A DNA stretch of 64,000 bases from Rivularia sp. T60_A2020_040 (GTDB lineage Bacteria > Cyanobacteriota > Cyanobacteriia > Cyanobacteriales > Nostocaceae), in NCBI GenBank assembly GCA_015272215.1, contig JACYMD010000122.1:1-64000 (forward strand), read 5' to 3'. The notes under the pieces were generated by a model. The model had not been told where the DNA came from. It searched no databases and saw nothing but the letters and a program-made list of their open reading frames with translations. Of this stretch, positions 61,265 to 64,000 are shown one piece after another (positions within the stretch are counted from its first letter, which is position 1; every line of letters begins with the position of its first letter). The translations under genes were made by a program, and so were the position numbers.

Positions 61265-62242
61265 CTAATAAATACTATTTACAACAGCTACCGCTTGACA
61301 AAAATCGAGCAATTCTTCTTCTAAAAAATCTCTCTTTGCGTAATTAGCCATGACGCTGATAAACTGTACATTTCCAAGAATATAGCCGTTATGAGAATCT
61401 ATTCTGTCCAAACTCGCTGTTTTGGGATGCAATACATTACTATCCCATTCACTAGTTGTCTGATGATTATCTAAATTCCATCCTGTATAAGGACATCTAC
61501 CACCTTGTTTTTCCCAAAGCATTTTTAAATATTCTAGAGTAATATTACATTCACGTCCATTACTTTTGACTCTTCTTCTTGCAAGTCTATGATGTTGACG
61601 AAATGGTGAATATTCATCTCTCCTACTATTAATTAAAACATTGTCCGAAACTTTTAAAACTTGACGAACATCTATGGAATTATTACCCAAAACTTTGTAT
61701 TTATAAACGTCGTGACAGAATTTTATTAAATCTTGTTCGGTAAAAACATTTTTCGCAAAGTTGGCAATTACAGCCACAAATTGGATATTCTTAGGAATGT
61801 AACCCAATGAAGAGTCTATACGGTCTACACTCGCTCTATCTATTGTTAAAATTGTATTTTGATAATCAGTAGTGCTGGGTAATAAAACTAAATTCCAGCC
61901 AGTGTAAGGGCAAATTCCTTGTTGCTTTTCCCACAATTGTTTTAAATCCGCTAATGTGACAGAACATTCATGCTTTCTATGTTTTGCCGATTTTTTCATC
62001 ACCTTCAGATGATTTCGGAAAGGTGAATATTCATCTCTTCTAATGATATCTTTTAAATGGGAAGTCGTTCTATTCGCTTTAACTTTAGATGTGCCAAGCC
62101 CTCTATATTTAGCATGACATCTTAAACAACAAAAATGAGGTCTTCCTAATTTCTGGCTTCGATTAAATTCGCTGCGACTTTTATTAAATTCTTTAGCACA
62201 ATCAGGATTTTGACAAACAACAATTACTTGCAATTGACTCAT
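61265..62242 (-). CDS. tandem-duplicated HNH-like nuclease
   Basis: A 325-residue protein with an N-terminal zinc-binding segment (Cys10, Cys15, Cys39, Cys42) and two homologous halves. Half 1 (about 69-178) and half 2 (about 208-317) each contain RRDEYSPFR, an L..LWEKQ.G.CPYTGWNL block, a DRIDS..GYI..N.QF motif and AN.AK. This is an HNH-like arrangement with the D-R-I-D-S core. It is likely a pseudo-dimer in one chain. Such HNH proteins are found as restriction or homing-type enzymes; no substrate is assigned. The start is ATG at 62242. Confidence 0.8.
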   Translation of the reverse strand: MSQLQVIVVCQNPDCAKEFNKSRSEFNRSQKLGRPHFCCLRCHAKYRGLGTSKVKANRTTSHLKDIIRRDEYSPFRNHLKVMKKSAKHRKHECSVTLADLKQLWEKQQGICPYTGWNLVLLPSTTDYQNTILTIDRASVDRIDSSLGYIPKNIQFVAVIANFAKNVFTEQDLIKFCHDVYKYKVLGNNSIDVRQVLKVSDNVLINSRRDEYSPFRQHHRLARRRVKSNGRECNITLEYLKMLWEKQGGRCPYTGWNLDNHQTTSEWDSNVLHPKTASLDRIDSHNGYILGNVQFISVMANYAKRDFLEEELLDFCQAVAVVNSIY

Positions 62243-62299
62243 AAAAACAAATCCACCTTTACATTTAAGTATAAGGTGGATTTAATATTTATGTACTAG

Positions 62300-62677
62300 T
62301 GGATCTGGGCAGAATTGAACTGCCGTCCGAAATGGGTATTTACCCCCGCATCGTTCACAGGTTTAGCCTCGTTTACCCTTAAGGCAGGGACCGTTCATTA
62401 TCCCGAACGGTGGGATGCTTTGGTAAAGTCTTTTCTAACAAGTCCACCAAAGGGAACTTATTAGAGCATCCGTTGGGGGTTGCTCTCTAATCCTTAACGG
62501 AGTCAAACTAGAGAGAAGCGCACGAAAAAAGTTTAAGCAGCTACTGCTTGACGCTTGAATGCTACAATGTTGTTTGCATTTATTATTTGTTTTGAGCCTT
62601 GATTTACGAGATTCGACTCTCTCTCGACCTGAATCAACGAGAAGCTTTCGCCACCCCGTCGAAACCATTACAGACCC
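62300..62677 (-). ncRNA. ssrA: transfer-messenger RNA
   Basis: A 378-base one-piece tmRNA on the minus strand, which rescues stalled ribosomes. The tRNA-like ends pair GGGTCTG with CAGATCC, with discriminator A at 62300 and no encoded CCA; the 5' portion contains AATGGTTTCGACGGGG. The tag frame runs from 62577 to the TAA at 62533 and encodes ANNIVAFKRQAVAA, the classic cyanobacterial tag type. The T-arm GGTTCAATTCTGCC is intact. Confidence 0.96.
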
Positions 62678-63073
62678 ATGTGCTTCATATTTTATTATAG
62701 TGCGGATTTTGCAAATGTGCCACTAAACTGAAATTATGACCTTGTGAAAGGTTTATTTCTGACAAAAAAGGCAGGGGCAGAGGGCAGAAGGTAATTACAT
62801 TCGGGCTGATAGACACAAAAATTCAAGTGTTATAACTACCTGTAAATTATACGTACCTGTTTATCGGTAACAAAAAAAAGTTACTTAGTTGAATTTACTC
62901 AATTGACGTTTGGGGAAAAATCGCTTAATTATATAGGGCAACACAAATAGAAAACTAGAAGTCTATCAAAATATCAGCTTCAAAGCTCCGACCGCGAAAT
63001 TATGTCATAAAATACACGTTACCTAATAGAAGTGTATTGGGGTTAGTTACTTTTTTTCATTTTATTAGTAAGT
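62678..63073. promoter_or_regulatory. divergent spacer between tmRNA and GH-like gene
   Basis: A 396-bp gap with the tmRNA promoter on one side and the leader of the gene at 63074 on the other. It is AT-rich, without repeats or recognised binding sites; a weak RBS precedes the ATG at 63074. Confidence 0.45.
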
Positions 63074-64000
63074 ATGTCTAAACGTGCCTTGAATGTTGCA
63101 AAGCCAAAGTTAATTTTACAACATTTGTTAGCAGTAATTTTCAGTACCAGTTTGCTTGTTCCTAATCTAAAAAGTCAACCAGCAAGCGCACAAGTAACCA
63201 GATATTGCCATATATCATCCAGCGCAGCCGAAGAAAAAGAGCAATTGCGGTTGTCAGCCCAAAAAGGCGATCGCGAAGCAGAAAGACGTTATCAGCAGTT
63301 GGTGAGAGAACATTCGCGAGCAGTACAGGACTGTCGTAGACGCACGTGGCCCCAAGTTCAAGCAATTTGGTTGCGCTTGTATCCCTGCGACGTTCAAGGG
63401 GGTTCGCTGCAAAAAATCATGGATAAGGTTGTCAACCAGGGCTACAACCAAGTTTATATAGAAACTTTTTTTGATGGGCAAGTACTCTTACCAGCAAGTA
63501 CTAATAATACAGCATGGCCTTCAGTGATTCGGACTCCAGGTCAAGAAAACACCGATTTATTGGCGCAAGCCATCCAAAAAGGACGCGAACGGGGATTAAA
63601 AGTATACGCTTGGATGTTCACTACTAATTTCGGCTATACCTACGCTAAACGTCAAGATCGAGAAGAGGCGATCGCCCGCAATGGCAAAGGTCAAACTAGC
63701 TTATATGTAGTAGATAACGGTTCTCAAGTCTTTGTTGATCCGTATAATTTACAGGCAAAACGCGACTATTATCAAATGATGACGGAGGTAATGCGCCGTC
63801 GTCCGGATGGAGTACTATTTGACTACGTGCGTTATCCGCGTCAAGCTGGTAAAGATTCCATCGCTACCAGAGTTACAGATTTATGGTTGTATAGTAAATC
63901 TACTCAACAAGCCTTATTCCAACGAGCGCTAAATAATAAAGGATTGCAGATGATTCGGGTGTTCTTGAGCAAAGGTTACGTCACATCAACAGATATAGCT
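63074..64000 (+). CDS. glycoside hydrolase family 10-like (DUF187/GHL10) protein, partial
   Basis: An incomplete gene: 309 codons before the window end, still open. Residues about 12-40 form a signal peptide (LLAVIFSTSLLVPN, ending near PASAQ), so the protein is exported. Then QAIWLRLYPCDVQGG...NQVYIETFFDG, IRTPGQENTDLLAQAIQKGRERGLKVYAWMF, and VFVDPYNLQAKRDYYQMM with GVLFDYVRYPRQ (residues about 240-270) form the TIM-barrel strands of GHL10-type proteins. The catalytic region is expected beyond the window. Such proteins probably cleave cell-wall or polysaccharide glycans. The start is ATG at 63074. Confidence 0.85.
   Translation, partial: MSKRALNVAKPKLILQHLLAVIFSTSLLVPNLKSQPASAQVTRYCHISSSAAEEKEQLRLSAQKGDREAERRYQQLVREHSRAVQDCRRRTWPQVQAIWLRLYPCDVQGGSLQKIMDKVVNQGYNQVYIETFFDGQVLLPASTNNTAWPSVIRTPGQENTDLLAQAIQKGRERGLKVYAWMFTTNFGYTYAKRQDREEAIARNGKGQTSLYVVDNGSQVFVDPYNLQAKRDYYQMMTEVMRRRPDGVLFDYVRYPRQAGKDSIATRVTDLWLYSKSTQQALFQRALNNKGLQMIRVFLSKGYVTSTDIA

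Noticed and set aside
62435-62668. 77-residue minus-strand frame in the tmRNA
   Set aside because: It lies entirely within the tmRNA gene; only the 14-residue tag is translated there.

Overview
The window is chromosome of a filamentous, probably heterocyst-forming cyanobacterium (order Nostocales; low GC suggests a Rivularia/Calothrix/Nostoc-like lineage, but the genus cannot be fixed by eye). The evidence is psbZ, orange carotenoid protein, the 8-vinyl reductase BciB, a cyanobacterial PII with Ser49, acyl-lipid desaturases, DUF1818, frequent HIP1 octamers (GCGATCGC), and many heptameric short tandem repeats (STRRs) between genes. About 50 protein genes, two tRNAs and a tmRNA are supported. 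The right edge cuts a glycoside-hydrolase-like gene.

Region by region. 0.4-7.4 kb: glnB, rdgB, a phosphohexomutase, a phospholipase-D/cardiolipin synthase-like enzyme, bciB and a methionine gamma-lyase-like PLP enzyme. 7.5-12.4 kb: a four-gene fatty acid desaturase cluster (desC, desA, desB, and desD in opposite orientation). 12.8-20.9 kb: proA, a small membrane protein, tRNA-Gly, ribH, psbZ, a GFA-domain protein, a Uma2 protein, the corrin gene cbiD with a DUF1636 protein, and a CBS-containing site-2 protease. 21-28.4 kb: an ABC1 kinase, recN, a PD-(D/E)XK-like orphan, an ACT-containing malic enzyme and a creatininase-family protein. 29-34 kb: a propeller-transglutaminase protein, two hypotheticals and a Cas4/RecB-like nuclease. 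34.5-39.7 kb: a second desC diverging from an unusual TetR-integrase fusion, the OCP gene and sodB. 40.2-49.1 kb: a DHH-CBS-tRNA nucleotidyltransferase fusion, hsp20, and scattered cobalamin genes (cobK, cobL, cobH-cobI). 49.2-62.7 kb: an accessory stretch with a K+ channel, a Septu-like ptuA/ptuB pair, rpoZ, tRNA-Pro, a metallophosphoesterase, a cytosine methyltransferase fused to a PD-(D/E)XK-like domain, a duplicated HNH protein and the tmRNA gene.

Most biology here is housekeeping: nitrogen sensing, pigment and cobalamin synthesis, membrane desaturation and photoprotection. The accessory signals concentrate in two places. One is the defence-like stretch at 51.7-62.3 kb, whose right part is bounded by the 3' ends of tRNA-Pro and tmRNA. 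The other is the network of small mobile repeats. At least five families of 60-240 bp elements occur. Three are nested inside one another at 51.22-51.70 kb, where related copies provide natural empty sites showing insertion at TA dinucleotides. Several repeats also supply the termini of coding frames (rdgB, the methionine gamma-lyase-like gene, cbiD).

The strongest candidates for something little described are the TetR-tyrosine-recombinase fusion at 35.8 kb, the methyltransferase-nuclease fusion with its neighbouring tandem-HNH protein at 58.4-62.2 kb, and the repeat nest beside ptuB.
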